The notes below the pieces were generated by a model. It saw only the letters and a program-made list of their open reading frames with translations. It was not told where the DNA came from and made no database searches. Made by a program: the position numbers and the translations under genes. Of a stretch of DNA of 64,000 nucleotides, positions 37,401 to 49,600 are shown piece after piece. Each line of letters opens with the position of its first letter. Positions within the stretch are counted from its first letter, which is position 1. Origin of the DNA: Bolinopsis microptera (lineage: Eukaryota; Ctenophora; Tentaculata; Lobata; Bolinopsidae). Where the stretch lies: assembly GCF_026151205.1 (NCBI RefSeq), contig NC_087078.1:11752494-11816493 (forward strand). The letters run 5' to 3'.

Positions 37401-40400
37401 TTGCAAAGACTGTTGGTCATGAAGAGATGTACTTACTATGATTCTACACCGAAAATAGATTTAGTTTATAAAGATGATCTAACCTTTTGCGACAATAGTT
37501 TAAAGAAGGGCTAAGTAGTTTTACCGACTAAATATCAGCGGAGACTTTGTGTTTCAACTCCATGAAGTTGAACTCGATGCGACCGGTTTCCTGTCAATTT
37601 AAATTCCTTATAAAGTGATTATTTAAAACCCGGATAAATCAACCACTCAGCCTTGGGTATATTTTATAAAGGTTCTAACGCTCAATACTCGAGATAATAT
37701 ATGTGAGAGTTAATGGAGCATGAAATTTTGACATCTCAAATATTCCAAAAAAATAACATTATTTTCTGAGCATTGCTGTATATAATATGGCGAGACAGAT
37801 AACGACTCTACCTCTATCTCGTGATCACTGTTTCTGTCTCAGTGGGGGGGGGGGACTCCTGAACCTCCGATATTATAATTAATGTGCAGATCTGATCCTC
37901 TGTTTTACGACTGAAGTGTCCAGTCCAACAGCAACATAAATAGACCCTAAAACATAAAAATCTTACAGCCCACAACAATCCTAACCCGCCCCTCCTTTCA
38001 GATATCAAAAGTTGAGGATGATCATCCGAGTGTTCCGGCCAGTGTCCGTCAAGTCCCAGAAGTATCCGAGTCCTACAGACCCTGTCTGATGGTGGCAGAT
38101 ACCAGTGATCAGAGCCAGGATTGTGGAGCTAGCAAGAAAGTGAGACGACCCCGGACCTGTTTCTCTGATGAACAACTTAAGGAACTAGAGAGACGCTTCA
38201 GGATTAATAAGTAAGTGATTAGTAGGTGATTAGTGAGAAATTAGTTGGTAATTAGTCAGTCAGTTGGTTGGATTGGGAGAGAATTCAAGAAATATTGGTG
38301 GAGTAGTAAGACTGTTTTAACCAATCAAACCATAATGTGTACTGGGCCATAAGCATCGTCGTTATTTTCGACTTCAGACCCATTTCTAACAATGCCGACA
38401 GTGATTGAATCATACAAATCCAAATTTTTGGATAATAAATTATAATGAATTATCGAATAAGTACCCAATCATTTAATTAATTAATTAACAAATCATTTAA
38501 TTATTTTATTAACCTAACAGGTACGTGAGTGTAGCTGATAGGACGCTTCTTTGTTCAGAACTCGGACTCACGGACTCCCAGATCAAAACATGGTTTCAAA
38601 ACAGGTGCGTGTTTGTTTCTATCTTCCGAGGTTGACGGTAAAACTATGATGTGACAGGATAACTGCGATGGTGGATTATCGCAATTTTCTCCATCCTCTT
38701 TATGAAGCTCGCGAGATAAATGTTGAAAATTTTATCACCATTTTTAAAATTAATGACCTTCTCGCCGACCATAAAATTAGCAAAAACGGCGAAATTATAA
38801 GTGAATGGCAAAAGTGTTAATCGTTGATTTGACATATAATCTGAGGTTTTAAAAATAATATCTAAATATGGTACTGTAAGCTCTGTTGAAAGTTACTAAT
38901 CTATTGAGTCGATCTGACTTATCTGTATTTTATTGCACCAATAATGGAACCAGTTGTAATTTTCACTTTATCCACTCTTTAACTCTGATCCGTTGCTATT
39001 GGCTATTGGCTATTACATTTCTGACATGTTTAAAGTGGCGGTCGGTGAAAACGTTTTTGCAGACATGTTGCAAACATAGAGAGAGCGAGTCAATTTGTCG
39101 CCGTTCATCGCACGAACCCCGACGGCCCACGTTGTTTGATAATAATCGGTAAAAGGGCCTGTCGCCGAGACACTGATTCTTTGAGCTTTTTATCTATATT
39201 GCTCTTCTTATCATTGGCTGTGGAGCCTCGAATAAGCAATGTCACTGCTACCTGACAAATAACTGACAAAACAGCTTCGTTTAATGAAATTGAGGAAGCT
39301 TTTGCTTAAAAGGCTATTTTACCATTTTTGCAACAAAGGGGTCATAAAGGCAAAGCTGGACGTGACTTCTAAAATATGTCAAATGAAGTTCAATTTAAGA
39401 GGGGAATTTAACTTCGGTGTATTGGAGAGTTTAATTGAGAATTCTTTTAACTTGGTCTTGAAGTAGGCGTTTTGACACAGTGGAAGGAACAATTGTATTA
39501 AACACGTACCAGATTCGTCGAATCTATTTCCTAAATACCCCAATACCAGGAGCATGACCGTCATTCGATCCGAGCAATATACTTTCATTCGCACTCGTAA
39601 TGGCACTGGCAACTGGTACTGGAACTGGTATTTTCATACTAATACCGGTACTTTTCAGACGGACTAAGTGGAAGAGGCTGAACGAAGCGAGATACAATCT
39701 TCTTAGCGATGGTGTGGACAGTAGATTATTAAGGAAGGATTCCACCTACTACGCTCATCCTGGCGTCACTATACCTTCCTTTCAGACTAAGGTAAATGGT
39801 TGACCTCACACTTTGTTAAATTCAAAGAACTTGATCATCCAGAGCACTTATCGATATAACAGTTGATTATCAGCCTAATATGGTATTAAAAACCGGGCCA
39901 CTTGCACTCTTATTTCTTTGTTCTAAACATCAAATTCACCTTGCAGGGAAGTGACCCAGACATCACCAGCAGCTTCACGTCCCCCCACAACATCTACAGC
40001 TCCTTCTCCAACTCCTTTCACTCCTTTCCCAACTACATGTGGTCAGCTACCGGAGGTTACTCGCCCGTCTATAACCCAGCCCTCCAGAACCCTACCCCGA
40101 CTCTGCCAGCCACCTCGACTCAACTAACCCCACTAACCGTGCTAACTCCACTCCAGAGCTCCTCCCAGGTTCATCCTGCTACCAGTGCTCTGTCGTCGGG
40201 GCTTTCTAATGAAGATGGTGGGTTTGGGAATGTACGTGTGTTAGTCTGTGTGTGCGTGTATTTTACTTTATTCTCGTTAAAAGTTTTTTTGTATTTCTAC
40301 GTCGACTACGTTTAGATCGTTTGACTGGAAGAAATGAAAGTGAGCGTCAATGCTTAAAATCGAGCCTGAATCGTGGGCTCACGGCGATTTGCCATAATAT

Positions 40401-40705
40401 GTGATATATTGCTGTATATTGCATATCACAAGCTTTTATTATATTTCAATTTACGTTTAGCCATTTAGCTGACGTCAATCTCTTCAGAAAGCAGCGCCCA
40501 GTCCCAGTTCCACAGTCTCTATCCGTCGTCCAAATTAGGTGCCGCCGCTGCTGCTTATCAGACATCCAAAGCTGCTGTTGCCGCCGCTGAGCCGCCGTAC
40601 TCTACCAAAGAGGGAAGCATTTGTGTGGCACCTTACTCCTCACCTTACTACAGCCCTTGCGTGGACAAATCTATCAGATCACAGTATCAGACTGCTCTAA
40701 CTTAA
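28439..40705 (+). CDS. ANTP-class (NK-like, Tlx/BarH-like) homeodomain transcription factor, six exons
   Basis: Exons: 28439-28528, 38002-38210, 38521-38604, 39659-39791, 39947-40217, 40488-40705 (TAA). All are GT-AG, phases agree, 334 residues. The first exon contains 'FSIEMIL', matching the eh1/Groucho-binding motif FxIxxIL. The homeodomain occupies about residues 77-136: 'RRPRTCFSDEQLKELERRF', 'KTWFQNRRTKWKR', with W48, F49, Q50, N51 and R53 present and Thr at 47 and 54. Introns cut it after helix 1 and inside the 'QNR|R' of helix 3. The C-terminus is Ser/Pro/Tyr-rich with a short poly-Ala. Thr47 with 'RRTKWKR' suggests the Tlx/BarH neighbourhood, but I cannot assign an orthologue. It would act in the nucleus as a DNA-binding repressor (inference from eh1). 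The first intron is 9.5 kb and holds two further candidate first exons. Confidence 0.88.
29609..29775 (+). repeat. 17-bp minisatellite (gaggttaaggtactgaa), about 10 copies
   Basis: Tandem units with single-base variants (gaggttgag, gaggtgaag, acttaag). Intronic, no coding role seen. Confidence 0.92.
29980..30125 (-). repeat. Dispersed repeat bounded by TCACGTGA in inverted orientation, copy B
   Basis: It starts 'gtcacgtgacttgggatttt' and ends 'cttatcacgtgaccaaaaca'. The reverse complement of its end ('tgttttggtcacgtga') equals the start of the copy at 16372. The two ends are themselves inverted, so this may be a short non-autonomous transposon. Confidence 0.5.
31920..32114 (+). promoter_or_regulatory. 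Cluster of four CCAAT boxes in the homeobox intron
   Basis: CCAAT occurs at 31920, 32031, 32071 and 32110, all on the plus strand, with CACGTGA at 31943. This is about 250 bp upstream of a candidate ATG exon (32365). Such clustering is characteristic of promoters and unlike the surrounding intron. Confidence 0.4.
32365..32409 (+). CDS. Candidate alternative first exon 1b of the homeobox gene
   Basis: Fifteen codons, 'MVVYEERAADSYSYT', end at ACG|gtatgc in phase 0, the phase required by exon 2 at 38002. An in-frame TAG lies 4 codons upstream. The resulting 319-residue protein would keep the homeodomain but lack the eh1 motif. The ATG context is mediocre (T at -3) and the donor is only moderate, so this is a candidate. 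Confidence 0.33.
33370..33843. mobile_element. 474-bp element with CA(G/T)GGGCTACATCAC inverted ends and internal GC palindromes
   Basis: The left end CAGGGGCTACATCAC and the reverse complement of the right end CATGGGCTACATCAC are inverted with one mismatch. GCAAA flanks both sides (33365-33369 and 33844-33848), consistent with a 5-bp target duplication. The left half carries five to six tandem GC-rich palindromes of the form GGGGGCGAAGCCCCC. The right half ends in long C-runs. No ORF belongs to it; apparent Gly/Pro-rich frames are shadows. Confidence 0.55.
36771..36842 (+). promoter_or_regulatory. Candidate promoter (CCAAT plus TATA-like) for exon 1c
   Basis: CCAAT at 36771, an inverted CCAAT (ATTGG) at 36788 and TATTTAAA at 36835-36842. 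They lie roughly 105-175 bp upstream of the ATG at 36946 and are followed by a pyrimidine-rich stretch (36870-36900) suitable for initiation. Confidence 0.4.
36946..36978 (+). CDS. Candidate alternative first exon 1c of the homeobox gene
   Basis: Eleven codons, 'MHFSSCAFQCQ', end at CAG|gtaagg, a near-consensus donor, in phase 0, which fits the acceptor of exon 2 at 38002 about 1 kb downstream. The ATG has A at -3. The predicted protein (315 residues) lacks the eh1 motif. The frame upstream of the ATG is open for some distance, so the start could lie earlier. Confidence 0.42.
38605..39658. other. Intron within the homeobox coding region; nothing recognised
   Basis: About 1 kb splitting codon 52/53 of the homeodomain. 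It contains small unrelated ORFs and a 'tattggctattggctat' stretch near 38998. No exon or RNA gene is apparent. Confidence 0.6.
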
Positions 40706-41340
40706 TGTCCTGAGTGTTTTTTAACACTCGATCAAAACGAGGACTGTATTACAATCAATGTTGGACCATTTATTGAGGTTACAATCGTACAATTTGAAGA
40801 CAGAATTCCGTCCGGAGCCACGTGCGCACCTCACTACTACTAGTAGTAGTAGGAACTAGCGAAGAGAAATGAGAATTGAAGAATATAAACATAATTTATT
40901 GAATTATGACAACTGATATATTTATAGATTGTTGATAAAACTATAGTATTTTAACACGCTGTTCGTCAATGTTGGCTTTGTCGGGTTAGCAATAGCTTTT
41001 GTATTTTTAGTCAATTGCATTAATTGCAGTGCAAATTTTAGCTATAAACTGAAATTTGCATAGGATTTTTGTTTCGCCCGTTATTTTGAAATGGAGTTAG
41101 CGCCCTTTAAATTTAATTTTCTGCAACGTTTTTGACTTGCCGAACATTTGACTAACAATATGAGTCTTACATCATCGCAAGTGCCTAATATAGAAACACG
41201 AAGAAACTGAAAGTGACTGAATGTGTCAAGCAAAACGTTCATTTTGTGAAATCTTGGCTCATAGTCATAACCATTACAGTTAATCCACGGCTTTTGATTT
41301 ACATGATTCAAACTTGTCAAATTCTTGCTCATAATACTTG

Positions 41341-41346
41341 AATAAA
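41341..41346 (+). terminator. Polyadenylation signal AATAAA of the homeobox gene
   Basis: First AATAAA after the TAA at 40703-40705, implying a 3' UTR of about 650 nt. Confidence 0.45.
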
Positions 41347-41349
41347 CCT

Positions 41350-43600
41350 GTTTCGTTTCAGATTTAATCTAAATCAAACAAAATGCACTATTACATGTCA
41401 ACTGCTTTTGTGTGACAAAACGGTGCCTAGTCAAGTTAAGTGTACTGAAGAAGTAATTTCGTCACAATTTTTCAAACAACATTCAAACTTAATACATTTC
41501 AAATTTAAAATTGTTCTCTTCAAAGATATATTTAATTGTGATTGCCGTTGTTGAAGCTGCCAATGCCAATGCAATATCAAACTCTCGTTTTTAATATGAT
41601 TTCTGTTTTGATGAAATGGTTATTTTACTTGTTTGTGTTCCCAGAAAACCTTACTGGCCAGGGCCTTATAACTTCGAAAGTAAAAGAGATAGCGACTTCC
41701 GGTTTTTTGCAACATGTTCGTCTTGTAAAAGTAACATTTCCCCCAGGGGAAATTCAAGACAACATAGATTTTGAGGTATCTTCAAATCTCCAAAAAAGTG
41801 TCATTTTGGGCCGATCAAAAGTTTGCAACTTTAACTGTGCAGATTTCTGTACTACTATTCTGATTGGCTGAATTGTGTCACGTGCTAGCTGCTTGAACAT
41901 TGCACATTGGAATGCGCCAGTACGCGTGTTGTAGGTTTATAACCTACCACCAGGACGCGCGCCGAGTTGGACTCGTTTGGAACAAATATTTTACGAGTAT
42001 CACCCGTTAACACGCGTGCAAATCATGCTTAATGTTGCGCGCGCGAGCTCAAGCCGTCTGTTTAAATTAAACCACCTCTAGTAACACCGTCAGGGCGTCA
42101 GCCAGTAAGTTTAGCTGGGTTGTTGCGAGTTGGTAAATTGTAAATTAAAATATTAAAACACACTCGCATGTCGCGTGATATGAGTTAGTTGTTGAAAAAT
42201 GCTACATAGCAGGACTAAGACTAAAAGCCAGGATGTCCCGAATTACCAAAAATTTAAAATTTAAAATTTTAACACCAATTCTTTGTAGGTTGAAGGTTTA
42301 ATTTTGATAACCTACCGTACCAAGACGCGCGCCGAGTTTGAAATTCAAATTTGGGACAAATAATAAAATATTATACGAGTCGGAGTATCAAATTTACTGG
42401 GTGGCGCTCAGCCTGTCATTTCGCCTAATCTCTATTCGATGATTATGAACATAAATATAATAGCCTGAGGTCCCCAGGTAAGCCGAGCTGCGAGATCGAC
42501 AGCGAAGGATTGACATCGTGAATCAATATATGGGCTTATATATACTAGTGCTTACTATGTACTATGTACTATGTGATCAAAGCTGTTACCATATTATAAT
42601 AACTTTAAGTATTTGAGTCGTGGGGAAGCTATCCTCTAATTTGTTATATTTGCCATGTTCATTGTACAGTGTACATTACCTGGCCTGAACATATAGGATT
42701 TATTGGTATTAGCGTTAATTAAACCTTGATCCATGACCCATGTCACATGTCACATGTGTATTGTAAAGTTAACAACTCAGGTAATCTATTTTGTGATATC
42801 CACATCCGATTGTAATCAGTTATGTTGCTAGATAGAGTTGGCAAAATTCTTAATTGTTATTTTCAAACTGATCATTCTTCCTTTCTTCTCGATGAATTTG
42901 TTGATGGGCTAGATTTTCTATCCTTAATTACGTATTGAAATAACGAAAGAGGACTCTTTATTCTCGGACGGTCAGTGAAGCTCATTTACATCATAACAAT
43001 ATGCAATAGTAACAAATGGATTACGAGACTTAATATCTAATAGGCTTAATAAATCAAGCTAGGAGAGATCAATACTTCACAGGGGGTGCAACATTTTTTC
43101 TATGGTCGCATAAAAATTTACGAACAATGAGGCAACATTTTCTCTAAATGTCCATTTTATAGCTTAGCGAAAATATCAGACGCTTCCCAGTCACGGAGCA
43201 AGTCTATCAATCATCATGTATCAATTCGCTTTAACACACGTCGATGAAGGATGCCCGAGCCGCGTAACGGGACGCACTGAGTTGGATCTAGAAATCAGAA
43301 TTCCGCACTGGTAAATGCTGAACAAATGAAAGGACAAGTATCACAAGTATAAATTTAAACTGCAAAAACAAACCAATTTAAATTTAAGATAACAACAGTT
43401 ATAAATGTCACTATCCAACAATTTCAATAATCAATACACCCATTAAAAACTTGCGCCTACACTCTCAAAACTGGAGTTTGTAGTTCAGTCTGGAATCTAA
43501 ACTAAAGTCTTGGTTCTAAAACAAACACTTCACATATCAATTAGGCTGGGTTTCATCGAACAAACGTTTAAATTCAAACATTCAACATTACAAGATTTCA
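41350..43600. other. Convergent intergenic region between homeobox gene and UBE3A
   Basis: Both genes point into this region. Two diverged copies of a sequence with 'aacctaccnnnccaggacgcgcgccgagtt'-type blocks lie at 41926-42005 and 42283-42395. The 41542-41871 ORF (109 codons) has no recognisable family. Otherwise AT-rich and featureless. Confidence 0.5.
41926..42395 (+). repeat. Two diverged direct copies of a GCGCGCCGAGTT repeat
   Basis: Both copies contain a 'gtaggttt...aacctacc' inverted pair, then 'gacgcgcgccgagtt', then 'ggaacaaat'/'gggacaaat' and 'tacgagt'. This suggests the same short mobile element twice or a segmental duplication about 350 bp apart. Confidence 0.5.
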
Positions 43601-43622
43601 ATATGTCAAACTATCAGAACGA

Positions 43623-43628
43623 TTTATT
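43623..43628 (-). terminator. Polyadenylation signal of UBE3A (AATAAA on the minus strand)
   Basis: TTTATT on the plus strand lies about 56 nt past the stop codon, giving a very short 3' UTR. Confidence 0.5.
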
Positions 43629-43683
43629 AAATTTCATAACTTTATCTGCTATGCTAAAAGCGAAGTAAGCCCAGGTCTCTTTT

Positions 43684-46600
43684 CTAGATCATACCGAATC
43701 CCTCAAAGTGTTGAATGGCGCTGAAAAGTTTGCTTTTGAGCTTATCTTTTGAAGAGTATTCCGGGAGAAGAAGAACATTGAAACACGTGTGAGCAGTCGG
43801 TAGTCTGAAATATGTTAAGTTTCAAATTTCTATGTTTCGTTGAATATCCTTGATCTTTAAAAAGTACATTTTAACAGTTTAAAAAGTAGACCATCAGACA
43901 GGACGTTCGAATCGCTAGTAATCAAGAACAAAGACTTCGCGTTTCTAAGTTCAAACGTTTATAGCTGCGTAATCGTCTACACGGTGGGTTTCAACTTTGC
44001 TCCAGTATTTCAATAGATAGTTTTACCAGGATAAGCATGCCTAGCTCGGTGGTTGTGTATTATCTTGCTCGAGCACATCGCGTCGATAAATATGATAATC
44101 GATGATAATATAATGCAATGACGACGCGCGCACGTAGTTATTTATTGCTCACAAACAACAACATTTGTAATGCGCGCAACAGATTTAGTATTATCATCGT
44201 ACAACAATTCCGATCTTCGAGACTCCGGCATGCATAGAAGTTAAATTCAAATTTTAAGAGCGTCACTCTTGATTGTCACTTCATAGTTCTTAGAGATTCG
44301 CGCAATTCATAAAGCAAAAAGTGACTATAATTACACTCCCAGTATAATAATCTCATACCTTTCTGAGTCACCCCCGTTTTTAACCACTATAAAATTCATC
44401 TCTGACATTCCACCGACTGGAGCCCTGCCGCACCCTGTGGAAAATGCTAACAACTTTGACTTATCTTCGTCCGTCATGGCGTGTGTCACTTCCCAAAACC
44501 ACCTGTGTAATGCGTGTCAGCTGTTATCAGTTCCATTGAAATGTTAAAGAGGTTTCTTGACACGGTTTTTGGACCAGGGCTTCGAAAGGAGGTCACAAAT
44601 AACAATTAAAATAAATGTGTACACGTAATTCGTGTAGATGAGGGCATTATGCAACACTATAGAAACTATAGAAACTATACACAGCACTGTCGCAATACTA
44701 ATCCACCACCGCATTAAAAACACTCAAACATACTTCTTAAATACATTATGAGTAGTAAACAGTTGAGTGAAAATAATAAATATTGGACGAAAGATAAGAT
44801 GTTATCGGACATTATCGGGAGTGACGCACAGAGCATTCACAATATAAAATATTGTGATCGTACACAGAAATCTTTTAAATAGCAGCGTTACTAAATATTT
44901 CGGTAGAATAAATAAATATTCCTGTATTTGTGAACTGTCTATATAATAAAGATGTAGTAATTAATTAATTAAGTAATTAATTGCTTTTGTATGTTTTATA
45001 GTACAGATATTGTTGTGTTTTCACCAAAAACCAAACAAAAATGAAACCAAACTGGTTAAAACTGAAACAGAACTTGATCAGCTAAACTTACTAACTTTAT
45101 GTTATTTAACTTTAAATGTAAAGTAAAGTAAGTAAGTAAACTTACTTGACAACATCGCTATCAGCAGTATAACCGTTATCGTATCTGGCAACTGTCTGGA
45201 GCGCTTTAAAGTCTAGTTTATGTGTTCCGACTATCAGCTTCTCCAGCTCTTCAGGACGGAACCAGGATTTTAGCGGAGAGTGGGAAGCCACCATGTCAAA
45301 CCCTTTCTTAAACTGATCGAACTGAAATTTTAAATTAGGTTCATAAAAATGCACATTTTAATAGCCAAGCGATTCTAACTAAGTTGACAAATAGATACAT
45401 CACCCTACTGTAAAGCAGAGACCTGTTTGGAAACAGAAGTATTGAGAACGTAGTCGACGTATTTAGAGACAAATTCGTGTTTATTGTCGCTTGTCACAGG
45501 GATTTCGTCTCCTCCTTCCACTAGGTGGTGCGTTATTGTCTCTCCAAATAAACCTGAGTATTTCAGGAAAGTTAGCTTCACTATGTTTTACAGTAACGTT
45601 AAATCCTTATTATCTTGTTTAGTTTGAAAGCTTGGCACTCTGTCCATATCACCAGACAGACAATCAGTCACACGGAGCCACATTTTAGAACTAATTCTAG
45701 AACTTTAATTCACTCGCATCTTTTATCGAGCTAGAAGCTTTCTGAGAACCTGGTACAATCACGTTATATATATATGTATATCAATCTTGCTGCAAACTCG
45801 TAAACTACAACAAAACCCAGTGCTCCTCAAATATACCAAATAAATAGTCACATCAGTGAAATGCTGAGCTCATGACGTGTCGTGATCAGTCACACAGTGT
45901 GAATGCAGTGTGAATGCAGTGTGACTGCAGTGTGACACAGTGTGACTGCAGTGTGACTGATGTGTGATTGCAGTGTGACTGCAGTGTGACTGCAGTGTGA
46001 CTGCAGTGTGACTGCTGTGTGACTGCTGTGTGACTGCAGTGTGACTGCTGTGTGACTGCAGTGTGACTGCTGTGTGACTGATGTTTGACTGCAGTGTGAC
46101 TGATGTGTGACTGCAGTGTGACTGCTGTGTGACTGCTGTGTGACTGATGTGTGACACAGTGTGACTGCAGTGTGACTGCAGTGTGACTGATGTGTGACAC
46201 AGTGTGACTGCAGTGTGACACAGTGTGACTGCAGGAATTGACACAAGCAGTGTTGGTTAAACTGACTAATAAATTAAACCCCTGAGAAGAACCAGTCACT
46301 TCACCACTAAGTTCACAACACAATCTGAACCAAGTTACCAAGATACCAATATACCAAGATACCAAGATACCAAGATACCAAGATACCAAGATACCAAGAT
46401 ACAAAGATACCAAGATACCAAGATACCAAGATACCAAGATACCAAGATACCAAGATACCAAGATACCAAGATACCAAGATACCAAGATACCAACATATTA
46501 ACATACCAACATATTAACATACCAACATATTAACATACCAGTGGTGCTGGCCACAAAGTCCAACATGAACACCTCCTCCACATCCTCATCAGGGTAGTCC

Positions 46601-49600
46601 AGGAGTTGTTGTAAACTGGACCCCAGCAGAGGGTGTGTCAGGATCAGATCCCGTATATCAGACTGTTCTCCCATTAACTTCTGGTATAGCACCTGCACAG
46701 GTGGATTATTCGAGCTTTTATTTGAGAATTAAAACATATATTTTATGTTATGGAGCCAGAGTGTGAACTGGCTACACCTGGTTAAAGCACTTCCATCACA
46801 TAACAATACTCAATAAATTTAATAGATTTGTAGTGTTGTAATTAGTTTAAAAGTAATAAGAGTAATACCACCACAAGGAACAAGGATATTGAATATATAA
46901 TAGCCTGAGTGGTAAAACTCAAAAGTGCCGTTTATAATTTCCATTTGTAAACGACTTGATGGTGTGAATATTAATCAAAGGGGGCCTTTATATGGATACA
47001 ATATTGGGTTAACTTCCATTGGAGGGATTAAAATAAAATACTCCAGTGGGCTACCATGCTAGCATAGGCCTAAAATCGACTTTCTTAAATTTCTTTGAAA
47101 ATAAGCTTTCCTTATTGTAAAACGCTAGCCCGATTTCATGCAAAAAACCGTAATTAAAAACTTTGCAAGATGCCAAAATGGCGGCGCGTGAAAAAATAGC
47201 ATTTTTCACTGTCAAGAAATTTTGCCTTTTTTAGCCAAAAATTGCCTAATATTTATTATTTTGGGCTAAAATGCTTGATCAAGGCAGTTTTTAATAATTG
47301 AAATACAGTATAGTACTTAAGAATACTCAGCCATCTAAAAAAAACTGTGTGACTTTAACATTTTCACCTGATTTTTGACCGCGCCTTTTTTATGGCGTGT
47401 ATTTTAGGCAATTTTTGGGGTATTTAACGACAGAAATCGTTGTTGGTTTGCAATAGTTCGGTATAATGCATGGTATCATCAGAAAGCTTAGACAATTCCC
47501 TATCAGATGCAATAAGAATCACTTTGGGCAGTTTTGGGCAACTCTGTTTACAAAATTAAGAAACTCAAAAATTGGGTAAAATTTGCTGCATTTTTAGATA
47601 ATTTATGAGCTCAATTTTGCTATTAAATTGACATATTTTAGTTATTCTCCATGTTTGTGGCATTTTTTGCACCCTAGACCAGATGCATATGGATGAAAAA
47701 TCAAAATATCACAATTATTATAGTTAAAATTGATAAAAATCCAAAAAATCGTGATTTTAAACGAAATTTTTGGAAATAACAGGAACAATTTTGGTGTTTC
47801 AGAAAATGTTGGTCATATAAATAGGCACAACTTTTGTTCTGATCAATATTTTTTCATAATTCAAAAAGATTTGAGTTCCTAAGATAGCTGTCCTTCGTTT
47901 ACAGTTCATAAAAGAGCTTTAAAATTGATTAAACCTCTAAAAAAACAACTTTTCCTGGGATCAGCCTCCTATTTTTGTACTACAAGATTGCTCAAAATCG
48001 GCCCAAAATTTTTTTTCTGAGACATTTTCGGCCCTGTAAATGATTGGAATCGTATTTTTGTACCCAAATTACCTTAGAAACAAAGTTAGGGGCATGTGTG
48101 ATGGTCTAAAATACCCTATGCTAGCATGACCCCCACTCACAGCCCACTGTGAATTACAGTTGTGGAGTAAGTAACTACTTACAGTAGGGAAGCGAATGTC
48201 TAGAATGATATTGTTGTAAACAGCTAAACCGAGCAACATTCCAATTAGCTTGTAGTTGTGATCCACTTCAAAGGACTGGGGGTTGAACCACAGCATCCGA
48301 GTGTCTTCTATGTCAACAAACATTCCTGTCGAGATTGTTTTAATTAATTAATAAATTTAATAATACCAGTTCTACTGTTCTAGATCAAAATTTTAATGAA
48401 GTGATATTAAAATCGTTAAAAGTTAAACGCGTTATAAGTTACGCCATTAAGAACTAGACGTCGTTACGCTTACTGCTTTTACAGCTTTTACTTCCCCACA
48501 ATTTTGTATCAGCGATTGAAGGTTAATTATTTTAATTCACTTCCCCATAATTATATCAGCAATTTGAGAGTAGATATAACGTCTTGTAAATGGTGAATAT
48601 AATTTTAATTTGTGAGTATAATTTTCACTTTCAAGTACGACGCTATTTTCACCTCAATCAAGTGAACGTTAATTTTACGAGAACTTAGTTCCATGTGGTA
48701 AGGTAGTCATATTAATTTCATAACCCTGAAGGCTAGAAAAATATAATTGATAGTTTCTGTTTACTATTATAAGATATTTATTAATAGTATTATTGAAGAT
48801 ACATGGTGGAAATGAGTGACGTCACTGACTACTGTGTTTATTTACTGTTGGAAATGGTAAACAAACACAGCAGGTAGTGACGTCACTGTTAACAAAGCCT
48901 GACATTTGTAAACACTGATCTTTGTCAGCAAGGTTACATCACCATACACGGTACACACTTCACAACACACAACTTGCATTCCACTATACATTACACATAT
49001 TTCATACAAGTACAACACTCAACAGATGCTGAATATGTAACAACACATCGTACGTGGTTTGTCCGTTTTATTCAGAATACATTGTGTCGATATATCATCA
49101 CATATATTATGCATTTCTACATAATAATAATAAATTGAAGTTTCACAACACCACTATTAAGATAATACTAGGAAATGTACTTGTATACTTGGTAAATACT
49201 TGTATACTAGGTAAGGACTGAACCTTATGTTTGAAAAGATATCGGTAATACTGACGCATAGTATAAAACCAAATAGTTACAAATCTTACGCCAATTATTA
49301 TTTATTACTTATATAGCTTATCGATGACAGGATGACGATTGTACATCTTAGGAGCCACTAGTCACTACAGAGAAGATACGCTTAGAGAAGATAAACTTAG
49401 AATCAAAAAAGGTGACAATAAGTTTCAATAAGTGACCATGATGTTCGTATCTGAAATGTCTTGCAGATAAGATTAAACCAGTCCTAACAAGGACTTGTGA
49501 GTCGTACGATAGTAGTAAGATTTTGAATGCATTCCTTTTATTTATTCCAGCCAGTGAAGATTGATCAGGTCATCCTCAAGATGGTCGTTTCTATATTTCC

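Larger units (their letters stand above)
28529..38001. other. 9.5-kb first intron of the homeobox gene
   Basis: Contents: a 17-bp minisatellite (29609-29775), a TCACGTGA repeat (29980-30125), a CCAAT cluster with a candidate exon (31920-32409), a G-run/GC-palindrome transposon (33370-33843), another candidate promoter and exon (36771-36978), and AT-rich DNA. A block of 'cgcacatattcgcac'-like subrepeats lies at 34575-34650 and near 35300-35390. No other gene was recognised. Confidence 0.6.

Noticed and set aside
41542-41871. 109-codon ORF between the homeobox gene and UBE3A
   Set aside because: No family resemblance, no promoter, poor start; probably chance or repeat-derived.
24850-42490. Shared 13-mer ggtccccaggtaa at about 24854 and 42473
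   Set aside because: Similarity does not extend beyond the 13-mer; likely chance or a very short repeat.
45870-46520. Several Ser/His/Thr and Leu/Trp/Tyr repeat ORFs on the minus strand
   Set aside because: Products of 11-bp and 10-bp tandem arrays inside a UBE3A intron; all frames are open because the units lack stops.
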